This document shows, piece by piece, positions 16,868-25,255 of a DNA stretch of 64,000 nucleotides. Location: contig NZ_JARFTR010000078.1 of the NCBI RefSeq assembly GCF_029167235.1, positions 1 through 64,000 of the forward strand, written 5' to 3'. This DNA comes from Kamptonema sp. UHCC 0994 (GTDB taxonomy: Bacteria; Cyanobacteriota; Cyanobacteriia; Cyanobacteriales; Microcoleaceae). The notes under the pieces are model-generated. The model ran no database searches. It worked only from the letters and a program-made list of their open reading frames with translations, and was not told the origin of the DNA. Position 1 is the stretch's first letter. Every line of letters begins with the position of its first letter. The translations under genes and the position numbers were made by a program.

Positions 16868-18421
16868 GTGACACAGACAGCAGAACCGCAAGCAGGTGTT
16901 AACAAATTTGAAAAATTAAAAGCAGAGAAAGATGGTCTGGCGCTCAAAGCCGAACTCGCTCACTTCGCTGAGATCGGCTGGGAAGCAATGAACGAAACCG
17001 ATCGCGATCATCGCCTCAAATGGTTAGGGATATTCTTTCGGCCAGTAACTCCTGGCAAATTTATGATGCGGTTGCGGTTGCCAAACGGCATCATTACTAG
17101 CAATCAAATGGGAGTTTTAGGTGAAATCGTGCAGCGGTACGGCGACGACGGCAACGCAGACATCACTACTAGACAAAACCTCCAACTGCGAGGCATTCGC
17201 ATCGAAGACGTGCCAGACATCTTCCGTCGCCTCAAAGAGGCTGGGATGACTAGCATTCAGTCAGGGATGGATAATGTTCGCAACATCACTGGTTCACCAG
17301 TGGCAGGATTAGATGGTGATGAGTTGTACGACACGCGGGAGTTGTGCCGCCAAGTTCAAGATAAGATCACCAACGGCGGCGAAGGCAATCCAGCCTTTAC
17401 TAACTTGCCGAGAAAATTTAACATTGCGATCGCAGGTTGTCGCGATAACTCGGTACACGCGGAAATCAACGATATCGCTTTCATCCCTGCTTTTAAAGAC
17501 GGCACTTTCGGCTTCAATGTTTTAGTCGGCGGCTTTTTCTCCGCCAAACGCTGCGACGCGGCCATTCCCCTCAATGCTTGGGTTGAACCCAGCGATGTCG
17601 TCGATCTTTGCGAAGCTATATTAATCGTATATCGCGATCGCGGACTGAGAGCCAACCGCCAAAAGTCCCGCCTGATGTGGCTAATTGACGAATTAGGACT
17701 CGATGGATTCCGCGCCGAAGTCGAAAAACAACTCGATCGCACCCTGCAAACAGCCGCAGCCAAAGATGAAATCCTCTGGGATAAGCGCGATCACATCGGC
17801 GTGTACGCGCAAAAACAGCCCGGATTAAATTACGTCGGCCTCCATATTCCCGTCGGGCGGCTGTACGCAGCAGATATGTTTGACTTAGCCAGGATGGCCG
17901 ATGTTTACGGTAGCGGCGAAATCAGACTTACGGTTGAGCAAAATGCGATCGTTCCCAACGTACCCAATTCACGAGTAGAAACCTTCCTCCAAGAACCATT
18001 ACTCCAGCGTTTCTCCGTCAATCCTGACCCTTTAACTAGAGCATTAGTTTCTTGCACCGGCGCACAATTTTGCAACTTCGCATTAATTGAAACCAAAAAT
18101 CGCGCCTTAGCAATGATTAAAGAATTAGAAGCAGAATTATCATTCCCCAAACCAGTAAGAATTCACTGGACTGGTTGCCCTAATTCCTGTGCTCAACCGC
18201 AAGTTGCAGACATTGGCTTACTCGGTACAAAAGTCCGCAAAAACGGCAAAACATTAGAAGGAGTTGACATCTATATGGGTGGCACAGTTGGCAAAGATGC
18301 CCATCTCGGTAGTTGTGTGCAAAAAGGTATTCCTTGCGAAGACCTAAAACCAGTTTTGCGGCAACTATTAATCGAACATTTCAATGCCCAGCAAATTGCT
18401 GTACTAACAGTTAACAGTTAA
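16868..18421 (+). CDS. nirA: Ferredoxin-nitrite reductase
   Basis: Six-electron reduction of nitrite to ammonium with reduced ferredoxin, using siroheme and a [4Fe-4S] cluster. The 517-residue protein shows the siroheme/cluster cysteines in SCTGAQFCNFA and GCPNSCAQPQ, plus TTRQNLQLRGI and GNTVG-like GGTVGKDAHLG blocks. The start is GTG with GAGGG upstream. It heads the nirA-nrtABCD-narB cluster behind the NtcB/NtcA sites. The last residues (LTVNS) and the stop are encoded by TTAACAG heptamers, so the C-terminus was reshaped by repeat DNA. Confidence 0.96.
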   Translation: MTQTAEPQAGVNKFEKLKAEKDGLALKAELAHFAEIGWEAMNETDRDHRLKWLGIFFRPVTPGKFMMRLRLPNGIITSNQMGVLGEIVQRYGDDGNADITTRQNLQLRGIRIEDVPDIFRRLKEAGMTSIQSGMDNVRNITGSPVAGLDGDELYDTRELCRQVQDKITNGGEGNPAFTNLPRKFNIAIAGCRDNSVHAEINDIAFIPAFKDGTFGFNVLVGGFFSAKRCDAAIPLNAWVEPSDVVDLCEAILIVYRDRGLRANRQKSRLMWLIDELGLDGFRAEVEKQLDRTLQTAAAKDEILWDKRDHIGVYAQKQPGLNYVGLHIPVGRLYAADMFDLARMADVYGSGEIRLTVEQNAIVPNVPNSRVETFLQEPLLQRFSVNPDPLTRALVSCTGAQFCNFALIETKNRALAMIKELEAELSFPKPVRIHWTGCPNSCAQPQVADIGLLGTKVRKNGKTLEGVDIYMGGTVGKDAHLGSCVQKGIPCEDLKPVLRQLLIEHFNAQQIAVLTVNS

Positions 18422-18472
18422 CAGTTAACAGTTAACCGTTAACAAGCAACAACTAACAACTAACAACTAACA
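18404..18472. repeat. STRR arrays across the nirA 3' end and the nirA-nrtA spacer
   Basis: TTAACAG units start within the last nirA codons, include the stop, and change into AACAACT units that stop 7 bp before the nrtA ATG. The self-complementary GTTAAC core gives hairpin potential. Confidence 0.85.
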
Positions 18473-18478
18473 AAAATA

Positions 18479-19804
18479 ATGAGCAAACTTTCCCGCCGCA
18501 AATTTATCGTCACCGCTGGAACAACCGCCGCAGCTACTCTACTCGTTCATGGTTGTGGTTCTAATAGTTCTACAAATGCTTCCAGCAGTCCCGCTGCAAG
18601 TACCTCTCCTTCAGCCGTACCCGCCGCTAACATCAACCCCGCAGATGCTCCAGAAGTTACAACAGCTAAATTAGGATTCATTGCCCTAACTGACTCAGCA
18701 CCGCTAATTATTGCCAAAGAAAAAGGTTTGTTTGAAAAGTACGGCATGAAAGATGTGCAAGTAGCTAAACAAGCATCTTGGCCCGTAACTCGCGATAACT
18801 TAGAACTAGGTTCTAGTGGCGGTGGAATTGATGGAGCGCACATTTTATCGCCCATGCCTTACATGATGTCTTTAGGGACAATCACTAAAGGAAATCAGCC
18901 AATCCCGATGTATATTCTGGCGCGGTTAAATACTAACGGTCAGGGAATTTCCCTTTCCAAAAAATACCTAGATTTAAAGATAGGTACTGACAGCAAAGCG
19001 CTGAAATCATCCTTAACTAAGGACTCGAAGTTTGGTACTACCTTTCCAGGTGGTACTCACGACCTCTGGATGCGCTATTGGTTAGCTGCTGGTGGTATCG
19101 ATCCAGATAACGACGTTTCAGTAGTTCCTGTGCCACCGCCACAAATGGTTGCTAATATGAAAGTCAACAACCTGGAAGCTTTTTGTGTCGGGGAACCTTG
19201 GAATGCTCAATTGGTTACTCAGAAGGTTGGTTATTCAGCTTTAATCACAGGTGAACTCTGGAAAGATCACCCAGAAAAAGCGCTGGGTTTAAGAGCAGAT
19301 TGGGTAGATAAAAATCCCAAAGCTGCCAAGGCAATTACAATGGCAGTTTTAGAGGCTCAGCAGTGGTGCGAGAAACCAGAAAATAAAGAAGAGATGAGCA
19401 AGATTATCTCCGAAGATAAGTGGTTAAAAGTTGCCAATCAAGATATTGTAGGTCGCATTAAAGGTCAGATTGACTACGGTACTGGGCGAGTAGAAGCAAA
19501 CAGTCCATTATTAATGAAATTCTGGGCAGATAATGCTTCTTATCCCTACAAGAGCCACGATACTTGGTTTTTGACTGAGAATATTCGCTGGGGTAATATT
19601 CCTGCTAATACAGACCTCAAGGCGATAGTTGACAAAGTAAATCGCGAAGATATTTGGAAAGAAGCAGCGAAAGCATTGGGAGTTCCCGCAGCAGAGATTC
19701 CTACAACCACTTCTCGCGGTGTAGAAACCTTCTTCGATGGCATTAAGTTTGACCCAGAAAAGCCGGAAGAATATTTAAAGAGTCTGGCAATTAAGAAAGC
19801 GTAA
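18479..19804 (+). CDS. nrtA: Nitrate/nitrite-binding lipoprotein of the ABC transporter
   Basis: Periplasmic, membrane-tethered substrate-binding protein that delivers nitrate and nitrite to NrtBCD. 441 residues. The N-terminus has a twin-arginine-like stretch (SRRKFIVTAG) and a lipoprotein-type Cys (VHGCGS, Cys26), followed by a Ser/Ala-rich linker. The binding fold contains LGFIALTDSAPLIIAKEKGLF and FPGGTHDLWMRYWLAAGGID, typical of NrtA/CmpA. CmpA (bicarbonate) is the main alternative, but the nirA-narB context fixes the call. It lies 57 bp after nirA. Confidence 0.95.
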   Translation: MSKLSRRKFIVTAGTTAAATLLVHGCGSNSSTNASSSPAASTSPSAVPAANINPADAPEVTTAKLGFIALTDSAPLIIAKEKGLFEKYGMKDVQVAKQASWPVTRDNLELGSSGGGIDGAHILSPMPYMMSLGTITKGNQPIPMYILARLNTNGQGISLSKKYLDLKIGTDSKALKSSLTKDSKFGTTFPGGTHDLWMRYWLAAGGIDPDNDVSVVPVPPPQMVANMKVNNLEAFCVGEPWNAQLVTQKVGYSALITGELWKDHPEKALGLRADWVDKNPKAAKAITMAVLEAQQWCEKPENKEEMSKIISEDKWLKVANQDIVGRIKGQIDYGTGRVEANSPLLMKFWADNASYPYKSHDTWFLTENIRWGNIPANTDLKAIVDKVNREDIWKEAAKALGVPAAEIPTTTSRGVETFFDGIKFDPEKPEEYLKSLAIKKA

Positions 19805-19805
19805 T

Positions 19806-19866
19806 TGTTAACAGTTAACAGTTAACCATTAGCAACAACTAACCACTAACCACTAACCACTAACCA
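19806..19866. repeat. STRR arrays, nrtA-nrtB spacer
   Basis: GTTAACA units followed by CCACTAA units fill the whole spacer and end 3 bp before the nrtB ATG. No Shine-Dalgarno sequence is visible. Confidence 0.85.
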
Positions 19867-19869
19867 AGT

Positions 19870-20742
19870 ATGGCAACAAACATTGAGCGAATTTCAAAAG
19901 GCAATAACCCAGTAAATGCTATTATTTCTTTTGTTCAGAATAACCGCAGAAAAATAATTAGACCGCTGGTGGCCCTCGCAGTTATTCTGGTAATCTGGCA
20001 AATCGTCTGTCACGACCCCAATTCTACTTTGCCAGGGCCGATTAAAATGATCTCAGAAAGTGGGAATCTCATCCTTAATCCTTTCTTTGATAATGGCGGT
20101 ACTGACAAAGGTTTATTCTGGCAACTTTTAGCCAGCTTGCAGCGGGTAGCCATCGGCTTTACTTTAGCAGCAATTCTAGGCATAGCACTGGGAATACTAA
20201 TCGGCACTAATTCTTTAATGTTTGACGCTTTAGACCCGATTTTTCAGGTGTTGAGAACGATTCCACCTTTAGCTTGGTTGCCTATTTCTCTGGGGGCATT
20301 TCAACAATTTAATCCCTTTGAAGGCATGGGGGTTACAACCAGTGAAGTTTCGGCCTTGTTTGTGATTTTAATTACGGCAATTTGGCCAATTATTATCAAT
20401 ACAACTGTGGGTGTACAGCAGATACCTCAAGATTACATAAACGTTGCCAGAGTGCTACGACTACCCCGTCAAAAGTATTTCTTAAAAATTCTATTCCCCT
20501 CTGCGGTGCCGTATATTTTCACTGGATTGAGGATTGGAATTGGCTTATCTTGGTTGGCAATTATTGCTGCTGAAATGCTAGTTGGCGGTGTGGGTATTGG
20601 CTTCTTTATCTGGGACTCTTACAACAGTTCGCGTCTCAGCCACGTTATTCTAGCAGTGATTTATGTGGGTATTGTTGGTTTATTACTAGATAGATTGGTT
20701 GGTTTCATCGCTTCCAAAGTTGTGCCTGAAGAACACAAATAA
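19870..20742 (+). CDS. nrtB: Nitrate ABC transporter permease
   Basis: 290-residue inner-membrane permease of the NrtABCD transporter. It has about six hydrophobic helices, and the cytoplasmic EAA-type loop reads VARVLRLPRQKYFLKILFPSAVPYI, which docks on the ATPases. The IRPLVALAVILVIWQIV start and PPLAWLPISLG segment are typical of the NrtB/SsuC/TauC group. It forms a channel for nitrate with NrtC and NrtD on the cytoplasmic side. Confidence 0.95.
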   Translation: MATNIERISKGNNPVNAIISFVQNNRRKIIRPLVALAVILVIWQIVCHDPNSTLPGPIKMISESGNLILNPFFDNGGTDKGLFWQLLASLQRVAIGFTLAAILGIALGILIGTNSLMFDALDPIFQVLRTIPPLAWLPISLGAFQQFNPFEGMGVTTSEVSALFVILITAIWPIIINTTVGVQQIPQDYINVARVLRLPRQKYFLKILFPSAVPYIFTGLRIGIGLSWLAIIAAEMLVGGVGIGFFIWDSYNSSRLSHVILAVIYVGIVGLLLDRLVGFIASKVVPEEHK

Positions 20743-20747
20743 GACGG

Positions 20748-20943
20748 GCTAATGGCTAATGGCTAATGGCTAATGGCTAATGGCTAATGGACAAAAAAGA
20801 GTTTTGAGTTAAATATTTAATTTCACAACTCCAAATTACCAAATTAGCAATCAGCAATTAGCAATCAGCAATTAGCAAGTTAGCCATTAGCAATTAGCCA
20901 TTAGCCATTACCAATTACCAATTACCAATTACCAATTACCAAT
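20748..20943. repeat. STRR arrays with opposed arms, nrtB-nrtC spacer
   Basis: Six TAATGGC units stand just after nrtB (20748-20788). The complementary GCCATTA/GCAATTA units stand before nrtC (about 20842-20910) and pass into CAATTAC units that end at the nrtC ATG. The two halves could pair into a long intercistronic hairpin with an AT-rich loop. Confidence 0.8.
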
Positions 20944-20944
20944 T

Positions 20945-22966
20945 ATGTCAGTATTTGTTGAAGTAGACCACGTTGACCGCGTATTTGACCTGCCTAACGG
21001 GGGAAAATACATTGCTCTCAAAAACATTGATATCAAGATTAAACAAGGAGAATTTGTCTCCTTAATCGGACACTCTGGCTGTGGCAAATCTACCTTGCTG
21101 AATATCATCGCCGGCTTAGACAAACCCAGTCAGGGAGGCGTAATTTTAGAAGGCCGCGAAGTGCGAGAACCGGGGCCAGATAGAATGGTAGTATTTCAAA
21201 ATTACTCCCTGTTACCTTGGCTGACAGTGCGAGAAAATATCGCTCTAGCTGTCGATGAAGTTTACAAAAATCAGCCCAAAGGCGAACGCAAAAGCATTAT
21301 CGAACACCACATTAATTTAGTGGGATTGCGACACGCTGCTGATAAGCGACCGGGAGAAATTTCTGGGGGAATGAAACAGAGAGTTGCGATCGCGCGAGCT
21401 CTCGCCATCCGCCCTAAATTGCTACTGCTAGATGAACCATTCGGTGCTTTGGATGCCTTAACTCGCGGCGGTTTGCAAGAGCAATTGATGAAAATTTGTG
21501 AAGAAAGCAGCGTTACTGCGATCATGGTGACACACGACGTTGATGAGGCGTTATTGCTATCAGATCGGATCGTCATGCTTACTACTGGCCCTGAAGCACA
21601 AATCGGGCAGATTTTAGAAGTGCCAATTCCGCGTCCTCGTCACCGGATGGAAGTAGTAAATCATCCCAGTTACTACGCTTTGCGAAATGAAATGATTTAT
21701 TTCTTAAACCAGCAGAAACGAGTGAAGCAGCGTAAGGTTAGCAAGCCGGCAGTTATTGCTAAGAATGGCTTAGAAAAAGTGAACCTAGAAATCGGGTTTA
21801 TTCCTCTCACAGATTGCGCTCCTTTAGTAGTAGCAAAAGAGAAAGGTTTCTTTGCAGCGCACGGTTTAGAAGAAGTTACTCTTTCGCGGGAACCTAGTTG
21901 GAAAGCGATCGCGAAAGGAGTTGCAGCCGGCCGTTTAGATGCAGCCCAAATGGTTGCAGGAATGCCGATCGCAATGACTCTGGGTTTAGACGATAACCCA
22001 CCAACCCCCGTAAGTACAGCTTTAACTCTATCTCGCAACGGCAATGCGATTACCTTCGGTAAGCATTTATATAGTCAGGGAATTAGAAATTTAGCTGATT
22101 TCAAGGAAGCGATCGCACAAACTCCCGACAAAGTTCACACCTTGGCTACAGTGCATTCCAGTTCCATGCACAACCTGCTACTGCGTTACTGGCTAGCTTC
22201 CAGTGATATCGACCCCGATCTCGATGTGGGTTTAACAGTGATTCCGCCGCCGCAAATGTTAGCCAATTTGAAAGCAGGAAATATTGACGGTTATTGCGTC
22301 GGAGAACCCTGGAACTCCCACGCTGTTAATGAAGATATTGGCTTTGTCATGGCCCGTTCTTTAGATATTTTGCCGGGACATATTGAGAAAGTTTTGGGCG
22401 TGACGGAAGAGTGGGCAAACAAGTATCCACAAACTCATATTGCTCTAGTTAAAGCACTTTTAGAAGCCTGCGAATATTGCGATGATAAACGCAACCGTGA
22501 AGAGATTTTAGAATTGCTTTCCCAAGAACAATACGTTGGTTCTACAGTAGAACATATTCGCCCTGGCTTTATTGATGCCTATGATTCTGGCACGGAAGAT
22601 GAACCAGAAATGTTGTTGAATTTCAACCAATTCTACGTTGACAAAACTAATTTTCCAGACCGTACTGAGATGCTGTGGGTGATGGCTCAGATGGCTCGTT
22701 GGGGCATTGTGCCTTTCCCGAAAAATTGGGTAGAAATTTTAGAGCGAGTTTTGTTACCTGATGTATTTGGAGAAGCAGTCCGGCAATTAGGTATGCCCGA
22801 TGTTGGGAGCGCTCGCCGCAATATTGAGTTATTTGACGGCACTGTATTTAATGCCGATGACCCTATCGAGTATTTGCAAAATGTCAAAATTAAACGCGCT
22901 ATTCGCATTGAAGAAATCCTAATCGATCCTGTCGGTTCTCAGTGTTCTATTAGGTTGCCAGTATAA
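20945..22966 (+). CDS. nrtC: Nitrate ABC transporter ATPase fused to a regulatory NrtA-like domain
   Basis: 673 residues. The N-terminal ATPase (about 1-255) shows Walker A GHSGCGKST, signature SGGMKQRVAIARAL and Walker B LLLLDEPFGALD. The C-terminal part (about 280-660) is an NrtA-like binding domain with IGFIPLTDCAPLVVAKEKGFF and YCVGEPWNSHAV. This two-domain layout is the normal NrtC form; the domain is known to mediate inhibition of transport when ammonium is present. The start ATG follows directly on a CAATTAC array without a Shine-Dalgarno sequence. Confidence 0.96.
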   Translation: MSVFVEVDHVDRVFDLPNGGKYIALKNIDIKIKQGEFVSLIGHSGCGKSTLLNIIAGLDKPSQGGVILEGREVREPGPDRMVVFQNYSLLPWLTVRENIALAVDEVYKNQPKGERKSIIEHHINLVGLRHAADKRPGEISGGMKQRVAIARALAIRPKLLLLDEPFGALDALTRGGLQEQLMKICEESSVTAIMVTHDVDEALLLSDRIVMLTTGPEAQIGQILEVPIPRPRHRMEVVNHPSYYALRNEMIYFLNQQKRVKQRKVSKPAVIAKNGLEKVNLEIGFIPLTDCAPLVVAKEKGFFAAHGLEEVTLSREPSWKAIAKGVAAGRLDAAQMVAGMPIAMTLGLDDNPPTPVSTALTLSRNGNAITFGKHLYSQGIRNLADFKEAIAQTPDKVHTLATVHSSSMHNLLLRYWLASSDIDPDLDVGLTVIPPPQMLANLKAGNIDGYCVGEPWNSHAVNEDIGFVMARSLDILPGHIEKVLGVTEEWANKYPQTHIALVKALLEACEYCDDKRNREEILELLSQEQYVGSTVEHIRPGFIDAYDSGTEDEPEMLLNFNQFYVDKTNFPDRTEMLWVMAQMARWGIVPFPKNWVEILERVLLPDVFGEAVRQLGMPDVGSARRNIELFDGTVFNADDPIEYLQNVKIKRAIRIEEILIDPVGSQCSIRLPV

Positions 22967-23022
22967 ACTCCCCATCACCGACCTAAGTACAGGCATGGTG
23001 AGAGATTCCAGAGGAAAGAAAG

Positions 23023-24855
23023 ATGAGTAAAAATGAGGAAGAGGGAAAACTTTTCCCTTCCCAATTATCCACAGTCAATTCCGAATTATTAATTCCTAAT
23101 TCCTCCGCTATGCAAACTCTAGACAGTACAAAGAAAACTCAAATCGAATCTTTAAAGTCAGAACCTTTTCTGACGATTGAAGGTGTATCAAAAGTTTATG
23201 AAACTCCCAAAGGGCCCTACACTGTTCTTGATGGTGTTAACCTCACTATTAATGAAGGGGAATTTATTTGCCTGATTGGTCACTCCGGCTGTGGCAAATC
23301 TACTTTGCTGAATATGGTGGCAGGATTCAATCAACCTACGGCTGGGAATTTGAAGCTTAAAGGCAAGTGGATTGAGGAGCCGGGGCCAGACAGAATGATG
23401 GTGTTTCAAAACTATTCTTTATTGCCTTGGTTGAGTGCTACAGAAAACATCCACCTGGGAGTAGGAACGGTTTTTGCTGACAAATCTCATTCCGATCAGA
23501 TGCAGATTGTCAATGAACATTTGGAGTTAGTTGGACTTACTGAAGCTGCTCACAAAAGGCCTGGTCAATTATCTGGGGGGATGAAACAAAGGGTGGCGAT
23601 CGCGCGAGCTCTTGCTACTAGCCCTCAAGTGTTGATTTTAGATGAGCCTTTTGGAGCATTAGACCCGATTACCCGCGAAGAATTGCAAGAGGAATTGCTC
23701 AAAATTTGGCACGAACATAAGGTAACGGTGATTATGATTACTCACGATATTGATGAGGCTTTATTCTTAGCCGATCGCGTCGTGATGATGACAAATGGCC
23801 CCTCTGCTCATATTGGTGAAGACTTGAAAATTCCTTTTTCTCGCCCTCGCAATCGAGCAAGAATTATGGAAGATCCCCATTACTATGAATTGCGTAATTT
23901 CGCTCTAGATTTCCTATTTCGTCGTTTCGCTCATTCGGAGGTAGAAGAGGAGGCGAGTACAGCGCCAAGCACTACAAACAGCAGTGTTCCGCAATCGGAA
24001 GCTTTGACAGCCAAAGAAAAAATAGAAAACGCACCTGCTACAAAATCCGTTGCTAAATCTGCTGCATCTGCTACAAAACCTGTTGCCACAATGCCTTTTA
24101 ATGCCTCAAAAGGTACAAATGAGGCAAATATGTCATCGGAGATCAGTTCCTCTCATTCCTCGAAATCTTCAGAGCCGTCAGCGGGAAAAAGTATCGCTTT
24201 TGGAGCCGCATGGTTGGCTACAATTATCGGACTAACTATCGTGAGTGTCGGTTCAGTTGCTAATATGCAAAAAGAGGCGGCGAAAACGGAAGCAACCGCT
24301 GTCTCAGCCAGTCCAGATTCGATCGCTAGTCCTGCACCTGCAAGCGCGATCGTTGCATCTAGTCCTGTGAGTGCGATGAGTGCAACACCTATGAGTGCTC
24401 CTGCGAGTGTAGCACCCGCGAGCGATCCTTCTAGTTCTGCGAGTGCGATGAGTGCAGCACCCGCGAGTGCGATGAGTGCAGCACCCGCGAGTGCGAGTGC
24501 TAGCACCAATTCTGTACCCGCAACTGCTGATGCTACTTCTGCGGTTGGTATTACAGACAAGGCTGAAATAGACGCTCTCAAGCAAAAGCTTTACACTCAA
24601 ATTGACACGGCTTGGAAAACAACCCCGACTTTTACCGAAGATTTAGTTTACAAGGTCAAAGTCAAGCAAGATGGCACAATCTTGGGGTATGAAGCTACTA
24701 ATAAAGCAGCTAAAGATTTCGTTCAAGAAACTCCTCTAGCGTCGGTGCAAAAATCGGTCAGTCCTGCATCGGGAAATGCTGAAAAAACAGCAGAATTTCG
24801 AGTGACTTTTAGCACTACTAATGGTGGTGCTCTAGATGTTAAGCCTTGGGAATAG
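23023..24855 (+). CDS. nrtD: Nitrate ABC transporter ATPase with unusual membrane and TonB-C-like extension
   Basis: 610 residues, about twice the usual NrtD. Residues 48-305 are a complete ATPase: Walker A GHSGCGKST (86-94), SGGMKQR (184-190), Walker B LILDEPF (204-210). Then follow a Ser/Thr/Ala linker (306-388), a single hydrophobic helix (about 389-412), an Ala/Ser/Pro-rich linker with MSAAPASA repeats (420-505), and a C-terminal domain (511-610). That domain resembles TonB C-terminal-like domains (WKTTPTFTEDLVYKVKVKQDG). GAGGAAAG before ATG 23023 supports this start, although the next ATG (23110) matches canonical NrtD starts better. The frame is continuous, so this is a true fusion as sequenced. 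Confidence 0.93.
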   Translation: MSKNEEEGKLFPSQLSTVNSELLIPNSSAMQTLDSTKKTQIESLKSEPFLTIEGVSKVYETPKGPYTVLDGVNLTINEGEFICLIGHSGCGKSTLLNMVAGFNQPTAGNLKLKGKWIEEPGPDRMMVFQNYSLLPWLSATENIHLGVGTVFADKSHSDQMQIVNEHLELVGLTEAAHKRPGQLSGGMKQRVAIARALATSPQVLILDEPFGALDPITREELQEELLKIWHEHKVTVIMITHDIDEALFLADRVVMMTNGPSAHIGEDLKIPFSRPRNRARIMEDPHYYELRNFALDFLFRRFAHSEVEEEASTAPSTTNSSVPQSEALTAKEKIENAPATKSVAKSAASATKPVATMPFNASKGTNEANMSSEISSSHSSKSSEPSAGKSIAFGAAWLATIIGLTIVSVGSVANMQKEAAKTEATAVSASPDSIASPAPASAIVASSPVSAMSATPMSAPASVAPASDPSSSASAMSAAPASAMSAAPASASASTNSVPATADATSAVGITDKAEIDALKQKLYTQIDTAWKTTPTFTEDLVYKVKVKQDGTILGYEATNKAAKDFVQETPLASVQKSVSPASGNAEKTAEFRVTFSTTNGGALDVKPWE

Positions 24856-24952
24856 TTAGTGGTTGGTTGTTAGTAGTTAGTTGTTCGTTGAGGTCATTGC
24901 GAGTAGCGAAGCAATCCCAAAGATGAAAATTGTTTCGGGATTGCTAAAAGCC

Positions 24953-25008
24953 GGGGCGGGTTTTTGGGATTTCTCGCTTGATATTACAGATATTGGCGAA
25001 CCCGCCCC
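24953..25008. repeat. Foldback repeat, GGGGCGGGTT family (copy 1)
   Basis: GGGGCGGGTT (24953-24962) and AACCCGCCCC (24999-25008) are complementary arms flanking an AT-rich core; CTACGGG follows. Confidence 0.7.
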
Positions 25009-25106
25009 TACGGGAATTATGTCTAATTAACTTGACATCTTGCACCAATTGCAATAACCGCTAGGGGTTGAAACTCCGGGAGCGTCCCACTTTTATAAAT
25101 ATAGCT

Positions 25107-25167
25107 GTAGGGGCGGGTTAGCCAACAGCTTTAACGGTACTGCAAAGGCTAAAAAACCCGCCCCCAC
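25107..25167. repeat. Foldback repeat, GGGGCGGGTT family (copy 2)
   Basis: GTAGGGGCGGGTTAGCC (25107-25123) and GGCT(A)nAACCCGCCCC (25147-25166) are complementary arms. A degenerate relative lies near 8836-8898. Confidence 0.7.
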
Positions 25168-25255
25168 CCCGCGATTAAGTCCTTTATTGATAATGGTGCA
25201 TGATGTGAGATTAACCGGATTACCAATTACCAATTACCAATTACCAAATTAGAAT

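Larger units (their letters stand above)
24856..25255. other. Repeat-filled spacer between nrtD and narB
   Basis: 400 bp without a gene. In order it contains AGTGGTT-type heptamers, a CATTGCGAG/GAAGCAATCCC unit (24893-24925), two foldback elements (24953-25008 and 25107-25167) and CAATTACC units (25220-25248) just before narB. This is a large gap for an operon; narB may rely on its own promoter. Confidence 0.7.

Noticed and set aside
24153-24600. Minus-strand Ala/Leu-rich frames opposite the nrtD extension
   Set aside because: Produced by the Ala/Ser codon repeats of nrtD; no start site, and the plus-strand frame has clear NrtD homology upstream.
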